A stretch of 64,000 bases of DNA from Pseudidiomarina terrestris. GTDB lineage: Bacteria; Pseudomonadota; Gammaproteobacteria; Enterobacterales; Alteromonadaceae. Below are positions 27,330 through 36,311 of this stretch, in pieces (position 1 is the first letter of the stretch; every line of letters starts with the position of its first letter). A model generated the notes under the pieces. It did not search any database. It was not told where the DNA came from and worked only from the letters and a program-made list of their open reading frames with translations. Location of the stretch: positions 62,001 through 126,000 of the forward strand of contig NZ_JAGGJF010000002.1 in assembly GCF_030466405.1 (NCBI RefSeq), read 5' to 3'. A program made the position numbers and the translations under genes.

Positions 27330-28868
27330 TTACTTTTTTTGTCGTCGATTGACTACGGGCAATACCCCAAGAATAGCGATCAATACTGCCAGCAACCAGG
27401 TGCCGTAAGCTCCCCATAGATAGTAGGGAGTTATTCCGCTGACCAGTGGCACTTCCGCCGACAAGGTTGTGCTTTCGAATTGTGGTGCGCGGGCCAGCCA
27501 GTCGCCGTGCTCATCGACCATTGCGGTAATGCCACTATTGGTGGCCCGGATCAGCGGACGACCCAGTTCGATGGCACGCATGCGCGCAATTTCCATGTGT
27601 TGCGCGGGTCCGTGGGAGCGACCAAACCAGGTGTCATTGCTGACGGTTAGCAGAAAGTCGGTACTGCCGGTCATGTTGGCGCGAACATGGCCGGGAAAAG
27701 CGATTTCGTAACAAATGGCTGTGCTGAATTCCCAGCCGTGTGCGCGCAATGGCTCTTGTACAGCGTCACCCCGGCTAAAAGAAGACATGGGGAGATTGAA
27801 TAACGGGGCCAGCGGCCGCAACAAATCACCAAAGGGGACAAATTCACCAATGGGCAGTAACTGGTGTTTCTGGTAGCGGTTGCTGTGACCATGCTGATAA
27901 CTTTCAGCCACGCCCTGGGCGCCGTCCTGACCCAGCGCAATCACTGAGTTGTAATAGTTGTCCTTGCGAATATCGATGATGCCAGTAATAAAGGCCGTTT
28001 GCGTGGTGGCCATTTCATCGTGAATGACCTCCAGAATATCATCGGTATAAGGCTCCGGCATGGTGACGGCCGATTCTGGCCAGATAATGACATCGTGGTC
28101 GGCATAAAGTGGACGACTTAGATCCAGATAGCGGCTCAGATTAGGCCAGTGCTGATCGGGATCCCATTTAATCGATTGATTAATGTTGCCTTGCACCAGT
28201 GCGATACTGACGTTGTCGGAGGTACGAGATACCGCGGTCAGTTGCGGTAATACCAGTGGTATCAGCAGCAACGCAGCAATCAACGCCGGCGCATGCCAGG
28301 TACGCTGGCGCAGCCAATGGACGCTGAGCAGTGCCACCGTAAAAAGCACTACAGTGATGGCGCTGCCACCAAACCATGGTGCGTAATTGGCTAGCCAGGT
28401 ATCGGTTTGCGTATAGCCAAGCTCTAACCAGGGAAAGCCAGTGAACAGCCAGCCGCGCAAGGTCTCGGCGGCAAGCCAGGTAAGCGGTAAGGTCCAGTAC
28501 GCCTGGGCATGAAAGCGCGTACTCAGCCAGCGCCAGGCCCAAAAAGCCAGCGCAGGAAACAAACTAAGATACAGGTACAGAAGTAACAGAATGGCGACAG
28601 TGGCCAGCGGGTGTAGGCCGCCAAAGGTATCGATACTGACGTAAATCCAGCTCAGGCCAGCGGTAAACCAGCCCAAACCAAAGAAATAGCCAAGCTGCCA
28701 GGCCTCGCGAGGCGTCTTATCACGCAACAACAGGACCAACAGAATAAGCACCGGCAAGGTGAGCCAGGCTTGAGCAAAAGGTGCGTAGCTGAAGACCAGC
28801 AGCAGACCTAGCAGGATACAGCCGAGTCGCGTCAGGGCGGGATACCAGCGGGACTGTGCAAATGCCAT
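27330..28868 (-). CDS. lnt: apolipoprotein N-acyltransferase
   Basis: Inner-membrane enzyme that adds the third acyl chain to lipoproteins. From ATG 28868 the product is 512 aa, the same as E. coli Lnt. About six N-terminal membrane helices precede a nitrilase-like periplasmic domain with Glu in IIWPESAV, Lys in KHQLLPIGEF and Cys in AICYE. The longer frame to 28946 reads into corC and is rejected; the true start is one base after the corC stop. Lipoproteins NlpI, RlpA, LptE and LolB in this window would be its substrates. Confidence 0.95.
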   Translation of the reverse strand: MAFAQSRWYPALTRLGCILLGLLLVFSYAPFAQAWLTLPVLILLVLLLRDKTPREAWQLGYFFGLGWFTAGLSWIYVSIDTFGGLHPLATVAILLLLYLYLSLFPALAFWAWRWLSTRFHAQAYWTLPLTWLAAETLRGWLFTGFPWLELGYTQTDTWLANYAPWFGGSAITVVLFTVALLSVHWLRQRTWHAPALIAALLLIPLVLPQLTAVSRTSDNVSIALVQGNINQSIKWDPDQHWPNLSRYLDLSRPLYADHDVIIWPESAVTMPEPYTDDILEVIHDEMATTQTAFITGIIDIRKDNYYNSVIALGQDGAQGVAESYQHGHSNRYQKHQLLPIGEFVPFGDLLRPLAPLFNLPMSSFSRGDAVQEPLRAHGWEFSTAICYEIAFPGHVRANMTGSTDFLLTVSNDTWFGRSHGPAQHMEIARMRAIELGRPLIRATNSGITAMVDEHGDWLARAPQFESTTLSAEVPLVSGITPYYLWGAYGTWLLAVLIAILGVLPVVNRRQKK

Positions 28869-28869
28869 T

Positions 28870-29751
28870 TTAGCTATCCGGGTCGGTTTCGGTGACGTGC
28901 TCCGGGAAGCTGATCTGCAGCTGTGAGATGCGGCGCTTATCGGCACCGGTAACTTTAAAGGCGATACCGCCTATGGTGATTTCTTCACCGGGCTTGGGCA
29001 GATGGCCAAAGCCATGCGCGACCATACCACCGATGGTATCGTATTCTTCATCACCAAACTGAGTGCTGAAGTAATCATTGAAATCTTCGATGGTGGTTAA
29101 AGCTTTTACCGAGAACCGTGATTTATTAATGCGGCGGATATCGGCTTTCGAGTCTTCGTTGTAATCGGTTTCGTCCTCGATTTCGCCAACGATTTCCTCA
29201 AGAATATCTTCGATGGTGACCAGCCCTGAAACACCGCCATACTCATCGACCACAATTGCCATATGATAGCGTTGTGAACGAAACTCTTTCAGCAGAACAT
29301 CGACGCGTTTGCCTTCCGGGACAATGACTGCCGGACGAATGACTTTCGCCAGTGAGAACTCGTCGTCAGTCATGCCAAAACCATAGGCCAGCAGGTCTTT
29401 GGCGAGCAGGATACCTTCCACGTGGTCTTTGTTTTCACTCACCACCGGGTAGCGGCTGTGTTGTGAATCAATAACGATAGGTAAGAACGCATCGACGGTC
29501 TGATTGATGTCGATGGTTACCATTTGCGAGCGAGGCACCATAATGTCGCGAACTTTCAGTTCAGCAACATCAAGTACGCCTTCAATCATTTCCTTGGTGT
29601 CGTTATCAATCAGGTCGCGTTCTTCGGCGTCCTGAATCATATCGACTAACTCTTCGCGGCTGTTCGGCTCTCCGGTAAAAAGTTGCAACAGTTTGGTTGC
29701 CCACGATTTACTCGCAGAACCGTTGGTAGAGTGGGGATGGTCATCGCTCAT
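28870..29751 (-). CDS. corC: CBS-domain protein CorC
   Basis: Cytoplasmic protein with two CBS domains (about 70-190; VRDIMVPRSQMVTID and YGGVSGLVTIEDILEEIVGEIEDE) and a C-terminal CorC_HlyC domain. It is 293 aa, the same length as the E. coli homologue linked to magnesium/cobalt efflux through CorA. It sits between ybeY and lnt as in E. coli, and overlaps neither by much. Confidence 0.93.
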   Translation of the reverse strand: MSDDHPHSTNGSASKSWATKLLQLFTGEPNSREELVDMIQDAEERDLIDNDTKEMIEGVLDVAELKVRDIMVPRSQMVTIDINQTVDAFLPIVIDSQHSRYPVVSENKDHVEGILLAKDLLAYGFGMTDDEFSLAKVIRPAVIVPEGKRVDVLLKEFRSQRYHMAIVVDEYGGVSGLVTIEDILEEIVGEIEDETDYNEDSKADIRRINKSRFSVKALTTIEDFNDYFSTQFGDEEYDTIGGMVAHGFGHLPKPGEEITIGGIAFKVTGADKRRISQLQISFPEHVTETDPDS

Positions 29752-29769
29752 TAGCGGGCAGTGCTCCGT

Positions 29770-30243
29770 TTAGTTACCTGCATCAGCCTCATAAGGGTCG
29801 ACAAACCCTAAGCCGATTAGAATCGTTGTTTCAAGGCGCTCCATGTGTTCCGCCTCGGCATCTTCAATATGGTCATAACCTAGCAAATGCAAGGTTCCGT
29901 GTACAATCATATGCGCCCAGTGTGCGACCAAGGTCTTGTCCTGCTCGGCAGCTTCGCGCGCGACCACAGGGGCGCAGACCACCAGGTCGCCCAGCAAAGT
30001 CACTGGCATGGGAATCGGGGCCGTAAAAGGAAACGATAGCACATTGGTAGCATAATCGCGTTCGCGATAGTCACGATTGAGCTCTCGTCCCTCTGTTTCA
30101 TCGACCACCCGCACCGTAAGCTCGGCATCACCGTCTTGCCACTGGTGCCCGGCGAGCGCCGCTGCCACCCATCGCTCGATTTGCTCAGCGGTGGGCAGGT
30201 CGGCGGCGTTGCTGGCGACTTGTAAATCAACGGTTAGGGTCAT
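29770..30243 (-). CDS. ybeY: endoribonuclease YbeY
   Basis: Metal-dependent RNase involved in 16S rRNA 3'-end maturation and ribosome quality control. The 157-aa product has the three-histidine zinc motif [11 protein letters not shown] and the upstream [12 protein letters not shown] segment. It overlaps ybeZ by four bases (ATGA). Confidence 0.95.
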   Translation of the reverse strand: MTLTVDLQVASNAADLPTAEQIERWVAAALAGHQWQDGDAELTVRVVDETEGRELNRDYRERDYATNVLSFPFTAPIPMPVTLLGDLVVCAPVVAREAAEQDKTLVAHWAHMIVHGTLHLLGYDHIEDAEAEHMERLETTILIGLGFVDPYEADAGN

Positions 30244-31226
30244 TGGCGCTCGTCAAAGTTTTCATAGGCCTGCACAATACGCTGTACCACGGGGTGACGC
30301 ACTACATCACCAGCCTGAAAGAACGTAAAGCTAAGGTCTTCAACGTTACGTAATACTTCGATCACGTGCCTTAGACCTGACTTCTGACCACGCGGTAAAT
30401 CGACCTGAGTAATATCTCCGGTGATCACTGCCCGTGAGTTAAAACCAATCCGGGTAAGAAACATCTTCATCTGTTCGCAGGTCGTATTCTGGCTCTCATC
30501 AAGGATGATAAAGGCATCATTCAGAGTACGGCCACGCATGTAAGCCAGTGGTGCAACTTCGATAACATTGCGCTCGATCAGCTTCTCGACTTTTTCAAAG
30601 CCAAGCATTTCAAATAAGGCATCGTAGAGGGGACGTAAATACGGATCGACCTTCTGCGCCAGGTCACCGGGTAAAAAGCCTAGTTTCTCACCTGCTTCGA
30701 CCGCAGGACGGGTCAGCAGTATGCGACGCACTTCCTGACGTTCCAGGGCATCGACGGCACAGGCTACAGCCAGGTAGGTTTTACCGGTGCCGGCAGGGCC
30801 GATACCGAAATTCACATCATGGCTTAAAATAGCCCGCACATACTCCGCTTGATTATGATTGCGGGGCTTGATCATGCCGCGTTTGGTCTTGATATGGGTC
30901 ATCTTCTCAGCGGCGGGATCGCCTTCGCCTTGTTCCAGCACATTGGCTTGCTGGATGGCGAGGTGGACTTGCTGCGGTTCGATTTCGCCGGCTTTACCCT
31001 TCACGGTCGCGGTCTCAAGGTAGAGATCACGTAAGAGTTTCGCCGCTGCGTGGACCGTATGTTGCGGGCCAATCAGGCGAAATTCCTGATTGCGATAGGT
31101 AATTTCTATGCCCAGGCGACGTTCGACATGCTTCAGGTTCTCGTCGAACGGGCCACAAAGTTCTGCTAAACGCCGGCTGTCGGCCGGCTCTAGCTCGATA
31201 TCCAGGGTGGTAACTTTTGAACTCAA
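30240..31226 (-). CDS. ybeZ: PhoH-like ATPase YbeZ
   Basis: Cytoplasmic P-loop NTPase of the PhoH family, functionally linked to YbeY. The 328-aa product has Walker A GPAGTGKT at 143-150, [10 protein letters not shown] as Walker B, and [13 protein letters not shown]. coli YbeZ is 346 aa and aligns throughout. The start is TTG at 31226 with AGAGG five bases upstream. It overlaps ybeY and follows miaB by 14 bases. Confidence 0.94.
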   Translation of the reverse strand: MSSKVTTLDIELEPADSRRLAELCGPFDENLKHVERRLGIEITYRNQEFRLIGPQHTVHAAAKLLRDLYLETATVKGKAGEIEPQQVHLAIQQANVLEQGEGDPAAEKMTHIKTKRGMIKPRNHNQAEYVRAILSHDVNFGIGPAGTGKTYLAVACAVDALERQEVRRILLTRPAVEAGEKLGFLPGDLAQKVDPYLRPLYDALFEMLGFEKVEKLIERNVIEVAPLAYMRGRTLNDAFIILDESQNTTCEQMKMFLTRIGFNSRAVITGDITQVDLPRGQKSGLRHVIEVLRNVEDLSFTFFQAGDVVRHPVVQRIVQAYENFDERQ

Positions 31227-31240
31227 AAGGACCTCTTCTG

Positions 31241-32683
31241 TTAGGACTGTTGGGGCGGAGTAAAGCTAGCCACGCCCAACGCATCGGGTTGGGTACGCGC
31301 TTGCTTTGCAAGAATAGTCTGCGGTGCCGTGTCCACACGTAATCCCATTTCTTCTTCCACACGAATAACGTCACCGCGCAACGAGTTGGCAAAGGCATCG
31401 GTGACCTTAACGTCAACGAACCTGCCCACCATGTTCGGATTGCCGACAAAGTTGACGACGCGATTGTTTTCGGTACGCCCGCTTAACTCCATTGGATCCT
31501 TTTTCGATGGACCCGTGACCAGGATGCGCTGTTCAGTGCCTACCATGCGCCGGGCATGCTCGTGCGCTTGTTGGTTCAGGCGTTGCTGCAGCAGTTGCAG
31601 ACGTTGCTTTTTGGTCTGTTCACTCACATCGTCAGGCAAATCTGCCGCCGGAGTACCGGGCCGGGCGCTATAAATGAAGCTAAAACTTAAATCAAAGTCG
31701 ATGGCCCGAATCAGGTCCATGGTCGCTTCAAAGTCGGCATCGGTTTCACCGGGAAAGCCGATAATAAAGTCTGACGACATGGCAATCGCAGGCCGAATCT
31801 TTTTCAACTTGCGGATTTGGGATTTGTACTCAATCGCGGTGTGGCCACGCTTCATTAAGGTCAGGACACGGTCAGAGCCACTTTGCACCGGCAAATGCAG
31901 ATGGTTGACCAGCTCCGGAATGGTCGCATAGGCTTCGATAATATCATCGGTGAACTCGACCGGATGCGAAGTGGTGTAACGGATCCGGTCGATACCATCA
32001 ATCGCCGCGACCATATGCAATAGCTCAGAGAAGCGACAGACGGAACCATCAAAGCTTTCACCGCGATAGGCATTAACATTCTGTCCCAGCAAGTTCACTT
32101 CGCGCACGCCCTGATCAGCCAGTTGGGCAATTTCATAAAGCACGTCATCAACCGGGCGACTGACTTCTTCACCACGGGTGTACGGCACCACGCAGAAAGT
32201 ACAGTATTTGCTGCAGCCTTCCATGATGGAAACGAAGGCAGTCGGACCTTCAGCCTTAGGCTCTGGCAAACTGTCGAACTTTTCGATTTCCGGGAACGAA
32301 ATATCCACCATCGGGGTGTGTTCCGTTTGCACCTGCTTCACCATTGCTGGCAAGCGGTGCAGGGTCTGTGGACCGAACACAATATCGACATAAGGCGCAC
32401 GGGCGCGAATATGATCGCCCTCTTGCGAGGCCACGCAACCACCGACGCCAATCACCAGGTCTGGATTTTTATCTTTGAGGTTTTTCCAACGGCCAAGTTG
32501 GTGAAAGACTTTTTCCTGAGCCTTTTCACGAATCGAGCAGGTATTGAGCAGGATCAAATCAGCATCTTCTGGCTCTTCTGCGACTTCATAGCCATGGGTT
32601 GCCTTCAGCAGATCAGCCATTTTCGCTGAATCGTACTCGTTCATTTGGCAGCCCCAAGTTTTGATGTATAACTTCTTGCTCAT
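31241..32683 (-). CDS. miaB: tRNA-2-methylthio-N6-isopentenyladenosine synthase MiaB
   Basis: Radical-SAM methylthiotransferase acting on A37 of tRNAs. The 480-aa product has the N-terminal MTTase domain cysteines (Cys12 in [11 protein letters not shown], then NTCSIRE and GGCVASQ), the radical-SAM [15 protein letters not shown], and a C-terminal TRAM domain. Order miaB-ybeZ-ybeY-corC-lnt is as in E. coli. Confidence 0.97.
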   Translation of the reverse strand: MSKKLYIKTWGCQMNEYDSAKMADLLKATHGYEVAEEPEDADLILLNTCSIREKAQEKVFHQLGRWKNLKDKNPDLVIGVGGCVASQEGDHIRARAPYVDIVFGPQTLHRLPAMVKQVQTEHTPMVDISFPEIEKFDSLPEPKAEGPTAFVSIMEGCSKYCTFCVVPYTRGEEVSRPVDDVLYEIAQLADQGVREVNLLGQNVNAYRGESFDGSVCRFSELLHMVAAIDGIDRIRYTTSHPVEFTDDIIEAYATIPELVNHLHLPVQSGSDRVLTLMKRGHTAIEYKSQIRKLKKIRPAIAMSSDFIIGFPGETDADFEATMDLIRAIDFDLSFSFIYSARPGTPAADLPDDVSEQTKKQRLQLLQQRLNQQAHEHARRMVGTEQRILVTGPSKKDPMELSGRTENNRVVNFVGNPNMVGRFVDVKVTDAFANSLRGDVIRVEEEMGLRVDTAPQTILAKQARTQPDALGVASFTPPQQS

Positions 32684-32747
32684 AACTCGTTTTGCTCACT
32701 TGCGTTGGTGGAACTTAAAAGGGACGTTATTTTAGCCTGTTCTGAGG

Positions 32748-33632
32748 TTAACTGCCAACTTTGCCGCCGGTTTCTGCTTTCCGGCGGGTGCGAATTGCCA
32801 GATAGCCTGCCACAGTGATAATCACAGCGCCGGTTAACATGTGCCAGGTGATAGGTTCCTGCCAGAACCAATAGCCCATGAGCGCGGCAAAAATAACGGA
32901 ACTATAGGTAAACACGCCCACTTTTGCGGCAGGTGCTAACGAGAAGGCTTTGGTCATGCCCAGTTGACCAGCAACCGCCAGGGCGCCCATGGCGATAATG
33001 CCGAGCCAGTGTTCCATCGCGATCGGCGCGCCCAGCCACAGCAGCGGAATACCGGAAAGCAGGGTTGACAGGGCGGAAAAGTAGAACACAATCTTGCTCG
33101 AGGATTCAGTGGCCGACATCTGCCGGATCAGGGTTTTGGTAAAGGCAGCCAGACAGGCGGCAATAAAGGCGATACCCACGATCGGCGAGAGCTCAGCAGC
33201 GACCGGATTAAGGAAAATGAAAACGCCGACAAAGCCGATGGCAATAGCCAGCCAGGTTTGCGGTAACACCTGTTCTGCCAGCCACACGCGACCAATCACC
33301 GGGATCAGAAAAGGCGACAGCAAGAGCACCAGGGTTGCTTGCGCCAGCGGGATATTGGCGATGGCGTAAAAAAACAGATACATCGCTGCAAGACCCGCGA
33401 CGCCACGACTCAGGTGCAGACCCCAGGCTTGGGTCTTAAACGCTGCCGGGCCTTTACGCCAGATCCAGGGCAGCAGTACGACCAATGCCATCAGGCTACG
33501 AAAGAACACCAGTTGCTCTGATGGCACGGCAGTGCTCAGGTATTTAACCAACGCGCTGACACCGGCAAAGCATAGCTCTGCGCCAAGCACCAGCAGGGAA
33601 GCTATTACGACGGTACGTTGTGGAGTGTCCAT
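32748..33632 (-). CDS. DMT-superfamily transporter (EamA family)
   Basis: Predicted inner-membrane drug/metabolite exporter with about ten helices in two EamA repeats (about 8-140 and 150-285). The substrate cannot be deduced. ATG 33632 is preceded by AAGG; an overlapping GTG at 33635 is less likely. It is divergent from ubiF and lies downstream of that promoter region, upstream of miaB in the same direction. Confidence 0.85.
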   Translation of the reverse strand: MDTPQRTVVIASLLVLGAELCFAGVSALVKYLSTAVPSEQLVFFRSLMALVVLLPWIWRKGPAAFKTQAWGLHLSRGVAGLAAMYLFFYAIANIPLAQATLVLLLSPFLIPVIGRVWLAEQVLPQTWLAIAIGFVGVFIFLNPVAAELSPIVGIAFIAACLAAFTKTLIRQMSATESSSKIVFYFSALSTLLSGIPLLWLGAPIAMEHWLGIIAMGALAVAGQLGMTKAFSLAPAAKVGVFTYSSVIFAALMGYWFWQEPITWHMLTGAVIITVAGYLAIRTRRKAETGGKVGS

Positions 33633-33768
33633 CACAGCCTTAAAGGGAAATGACTTTAGGGGCGATAGTTTAACATGCTTTGCGGCACTCTCCGGGGTAT
33701 TCTCTACTGTATTCTACGGCCAGTATTTTTTATGATAGCCGGTAAGTGAACCGATTGAGGTAAAGAGC

Positions 33769-34917
33769 ATGCAGGTGATGATTGTTGGAGGTGGACTGGT
33801 GGGGGCTGCTGCGGCCGTGGCCGCACGGCAAGCAGGTTATCCGGTCACCTTACTTGAACGTGGGCGCTCACCACTTGCAGGAGACGCAGAGCCTGGCTGG
33901 GACCTGCGCATTTCATCGGTGCACCAGAATAATGTTGAATGGCTTAAGCAACTGGGGATCTGGGCCCGGGTCGATGAGACCAAATATTTGGCTTATGAGG
34001 GGCTGAGTGTTACCAGTCGCGACGGCCAGTGCGTGGACTTTCATGCTGCCGAAGTGAATCAGCCGCAGCTGGGCGTGATGGTCGAAAATAATGCCCTGTT
34101 ACGGGCGATGTGGTCGTGGCTCAGTGAACAGAGTCAGGTGGATTTACGCGCCGATACACAGGTCCAGTCGTTTGATTTAGCCGCGCGCAAGCTGGTGTTG
34201 CAAGACGGTGACACGCTTCCCTACGACCTGCTGCTTGGCGCTGACGGAGGCAACTCTGCGGTGGCGCGTGCGGCCGCTATTGGGATGCGCGGCTGGGACT
34301 ACGATATGCGCTGTTTACTGGCCATTGTCGAAACCGAAAAGGCGCTTGCCCCAGCGACCTGGGAAGTGTTCCGTGAGCAGGGGCCTTACGCGTTACTACC
34401 TTTAGGTGAGCAACTGGCGTGTTTAATTGATTATCGGGCCGAGGCAAGCTGGCGTGCGGTAACAACGGAACAGGTTGAACAGGCCTTACGAGAAACCTTT
34501 ATCCCCCACATAGGTGCATTTAAGCTGCATAAGCAAGCCAGCTTCCCACTCCGTCGCCAACGGGCATTACGCTACCATGATGAACGTGGCGTGGCACTGA
34601 TCGGCGACGCAGCACACAGCATTCATCCATTAGCAGGGCAGGGCGTGAATCTGGGCTTTGTCGACGTGCAGGTGCTCCTGACAAAGCTTGCTGAGCAGCC
34701 GCTGAGTCAGGCACTGCGTGCCTATGAACGGCAGCAGATGCGTGTGAATCAACAGATGATGCGCGCCATGGACGCTATTCATTGGGGCTTTCGTAGTGAG
34801 CATCTGTTGCCACGTGCTGCCATCGCTGTAGGGCTTGGCGCCGTGGCACAAATCAAGCCGCTGAAACAGCAGATTATAAAAGCAGCTATGGGCTGGAACA
34901 TGGGCTGGAAGAAATAA
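33769..34917 (+). CDS. ubiF: FAD-dependent ubiquinone-biosynthesis hydroxylase (UbiF-like)
   Basis: Flavoprotein monooxygenase of the UbiH/UbiF/COQ6 family, predicted to hydroxylate the ubiquinone ring. The 382-aa product has the dinucleotide fold VGGGLVG at 6-12, the DLLLGADGGNS motif, and the second FAD motif LIGDAAHSIHPLAGQGVNLG. Position next to miaB and a Met/Leu/Gln tRNA cluster is the E. coli ubiF position, which supports UbiF over UbiH or UbiI. It is divergent from the DMT gene. Confidence 0.85.
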   Translation: MQVMIVGGGLVGAAAAVAARQAGYPVTLLERGRSPLAGDAEPGWDLRISSVHQNNVEWLKQLGIWARVDETKYLAYEGLSVTSRDGQCVDFHAAEVNQPQLGVMVENNALLRAMWSWLSEQSQVDLRADTQVQSFDLAARKLVLQDGDTLPYDLLLGADGGNSAVARAAAIGMRGWDYDMRCLLAIVETEKALAPATWEVFREQGPYALLPLGEQLACLIDYRAEASWRAVTTEQVEQALRETFIPHIGAFKLHKQASFPLRRQRALRYHDERGVALIGDAAHSIHPLAGQGVNLGFVDVQVLLTKLAEQPLSQALRAYERQQMRVNQQMMRAMDAIHWGFRSEHLLPRAAIAVGLGAVAQIKPLKQQIIKAAMGWNMGWKK

Positions 34918-34924
34918 CGGGCAT

Positions 34925-34953
34925 AAAAAAACCGCCAGCTGGCGGTTTCTTAG
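34925..34953. terminator. bidirectional terminator between ubiF and the tRNA cluster
   Basis: AACCGCCAGCTGGCGGTT (34930-34947) is a perfect inverted repeat flanked by an A run on the left and TTCTT on the right. On the minus strand it has a six-T tail and should end the tRNA transcript; on the plus strand it serves ubiF. Confidence 0.8.
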
Positions 34954-34982
34954 CTTTGTTGCGAACACCATCTGCTTAAAGA

Positions 34983-35069
34983 TGGTGCGGAGGGGGGGAC
35001 TTGAACCCCCACGTCCTTTCGGACACTAGCACCTGAAGCTAGCGCGTCTACCAATTCCGCCACCACCGC
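34983..35069 (-). tRNA. tRNA-Leu (CAG)
   Basis: An 87-nt class II tRNA with anticodon loop TTCAGGT (CAG), long variable arm and encoded CCA. The acceptor stem GCGGTGG/CCTCCGC has one T-T mismatch at pair 5-68, the same position as a mismatch in the E. coli Leu(CAG) gene. Last gene in the minus-strand cluster. Confidence 0.95.
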
Positions 35070-35085
35070 AACAAGCAGGTGAGAG

Positions 35086-35160
35086 TGGCTGGGGTACCAG
35101 GATTTGAACCTGGGAATGGCGGGATCAAAACCCGCTGCCTTACCGCTTGGCTATACCCCA
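35086..35160 (-). tRNA. tRNA-Gln (TTG), copy 2
   Basis: A 75-nt tRNA with anticodon TTG in loop TTTTGAT, standard T-arm and encoded CCA. It is identical in sequence to the neighbouring copy at 35184-35258. Confidence 0.97.
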
Positions 35161-35183
35161 ACTCTCAGAAAACAGCTTTTAAG

Positions 35184-35258
35184 TGGCTGGGGTACCAGGA
35201 TTTGAACCTGGGAATGGCGGGATCAAAACCCGCTGCCTTACCGCTTGGCTATACCCCA
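35184..35258 (-). tRNA. tRNA-Gln (TTG), copy 1
   Basis: A 75-nt tRNA-Gln with TTG anticodon, identical to the copy 23 bases further downstream. Tandem Gln tRNAs are also found in the matching E. coli cluster (glnU-glnW). Confidence 0.97.
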
Positions 35259-35296
35259 ACTTAGGCTTAAAAACTTTGCGCTCGACCGAAGAGGGT

Positions 35297-35381
35297 TGGT
35301 GCGGACGGAGAGACTTGAACTCTCACGCCGTGAGGCACTGGAACCTAAATCCAGCGTGTCTACCAATTCCACCACGTCCGC
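35297..35381 (-). tRNA. leuW: tRNA-Leu (TAG)
   Basis: An 85-nt class II tRNA with acceptor stem GCGGACG/CGTCCGC, anticodon loop TTTAGGT (TAG), long variable arm and CCA. Equivalent to leuW, second in the E. coli metT-leuW-gln cluster. Confidence 0.97.
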
Positions 35382-35400
35382 CCATGCAATTTTATTTGGT

Positions 35401-35477
35401 TGGTGGCTACGGCGAGATTCGAACTTGCGACCCCAGCATTATGAGTGCTGTGCTCTAACCAGCTGAGCTACGTAGCC
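35401..35477 (-). tRNA. metT: elongator tRNA-Met (CAT)
   Basis: A 77-nt tRNA with acceptor stem GGCTACG/CGTAGCC, CAT anticodon and encoded CCA. The paired first base and lack of three G:C pairs in the anticodon stem show it is an elongator. First gene of the cluster, as metT in E. coli. Confidence 0.96.
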
Positions 35478-35520
35478 ATACCAAATATTTTTAAAACTGC
35501 GCTCGGTGAGTGCGGCGCGT

Positions 35521-35549
35521 ATTATGCAAATCAGGGGCTCTAGCGTCAA
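35521..35549 (-). promoter_or_regulatory. strong promoter of the tRNA cluster
   Basis: Reading the minus strand: TTGACG (35549-35544), 17-base spacer, CATAAT (35526-35521), then a GC-rich discriminator ACGCGCCGC. The GC-rich discriminator is the usual mark of stringently controlled stable-RNA promoters. It lies about 40 bases before the first tRNA. Confidence 0.75.
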
Positions 35550-35587
35550 CCTCTTTTTCGCAAAAATACGCGTTTAACGGTGCGATT

Positions 35588-35619
35588 GATTAAAAAACCG
35601 ATAGTTTGGTTATTTAATC
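35588..35619 (-). terminator. AT-rich hairpin after the SDR gene
   Basis: GATTAAAAAACC (35588-35599) pairs with GGTTATTTAATC (35608-35619) with one mismatch. On the minus strand the 3' arm reads GGTTTTTT, so it may terminate the SDR transcript 13 bases after the stop codon. It is weaker than the GC-rich terminators here. Confidence 0.4.
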
Positions 35620-35631
35620 GTCGTTAGGGGC

Positions 35632-36300
35632 TTACCAGGGCAAAGTTTCGCCATTACTGTGGCGAAATGATCCCGTGTTGCTGAGCTCGACCTCGTCCAT
35701 TCGTTGCACCAGACGGGTTGCAGCTTCGGTAGCGGAAATATCGCCACGGTTACCGACCATATCCGTCTGCACATAGCCTGGATGCAACATAGCAACGGCG
35801 ATACCTGCATCTTTAAAATCATTGGCCAGCGACACACCGGCCGCATTTAACGCCGCTTTACTCATGCGGTAACCGTATTGGCCACCTGAGCCATTATCTG
35901 CCATGGAGCCCATTCGCGAGGTGATCATGATCACTTTGCTGCCTTGCTTTAACTGCGAACGTAACGCCCGCGTGAGCGCTAATGGTGCGACCGCGTTCAC
36001 TTCCACCTGGCGCAGAATACTGTCTTCGGCAAAGCTATCGAAATCATCGCCCTCTAAAATACCGGCGTTGTTCACCAGCATATCGATGGTTTCATTTTCC
36101 AGGCGTTCGGCCAACAAGTTCCGGGCGTCGGTATCGGTGACATCAATGCCGTCGATGATAGCCACACCGAGCCGCTCTAGCTCTGGCGAAGGCTGCCGAC
36201 AGACTGCGGTAACCTCGTCACCACGTTCATGAAATTGGCGGGCGAGGGCAAGACCAATACCGCGATTGGCGCCAGTAATGACCACATGCTTGGCACTCAT
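35632..36300 (-). CDS. short-chain dehydrogenase/reductase
   Basis: A 222-aa classical SDR with the cofactor motif TGANRGIG at 9-16, NNAG at 77-80, and the active site Tyr144-x3-Lys148 with Ser128/Ser132. The substrate is unknown; the N-terminal arrangement with an Arg in CRQPS suggests NADPH preference, which is inference. It follows fumC by 11 bases on the same strand, so it is likely co-transcribed. Confidence 0.88.
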   Translation of the reverse strand: MSAKHVVITGANRGIGLALARQFHERGDEVTAVCRQPSPELERLGVAIIDGIDVTDTDARNLLAERLENETIDMLVNNAGILEGDDFDSFAEDSILRQVEVNAVAPLALTRALRSQLKQGSKVIMITSRMGSMADNGSGGQYGYRMSKAALNAAGVSLANDFKDAGIAVAMLHPGYVQTDMVGNRGDISATEAATRLVQRMDEVELSNTGSFRHSNGETLPW

Positions 36301-36311
36301 AATTGCTCCTT

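Noticed and set aside
35079-35466. Three overlapping frames with repeated peptide VPGFEPGNGGIKTRCLTAWLYP
   Set aside because: They are translations of the tRNA-Gln, tRNA-Leu and tRNA-Met genes in antisense; the repeat is the duplicated tRNA-Gln, a well-known annotation artefact.
34921-35620. Integration site at the tRNA cluster
   Set aside because: No integrase, no direct repeat of a tRNA 3' end and no foreign-looking genes nearby; the identical tRNA-Gln copies are complete genes.
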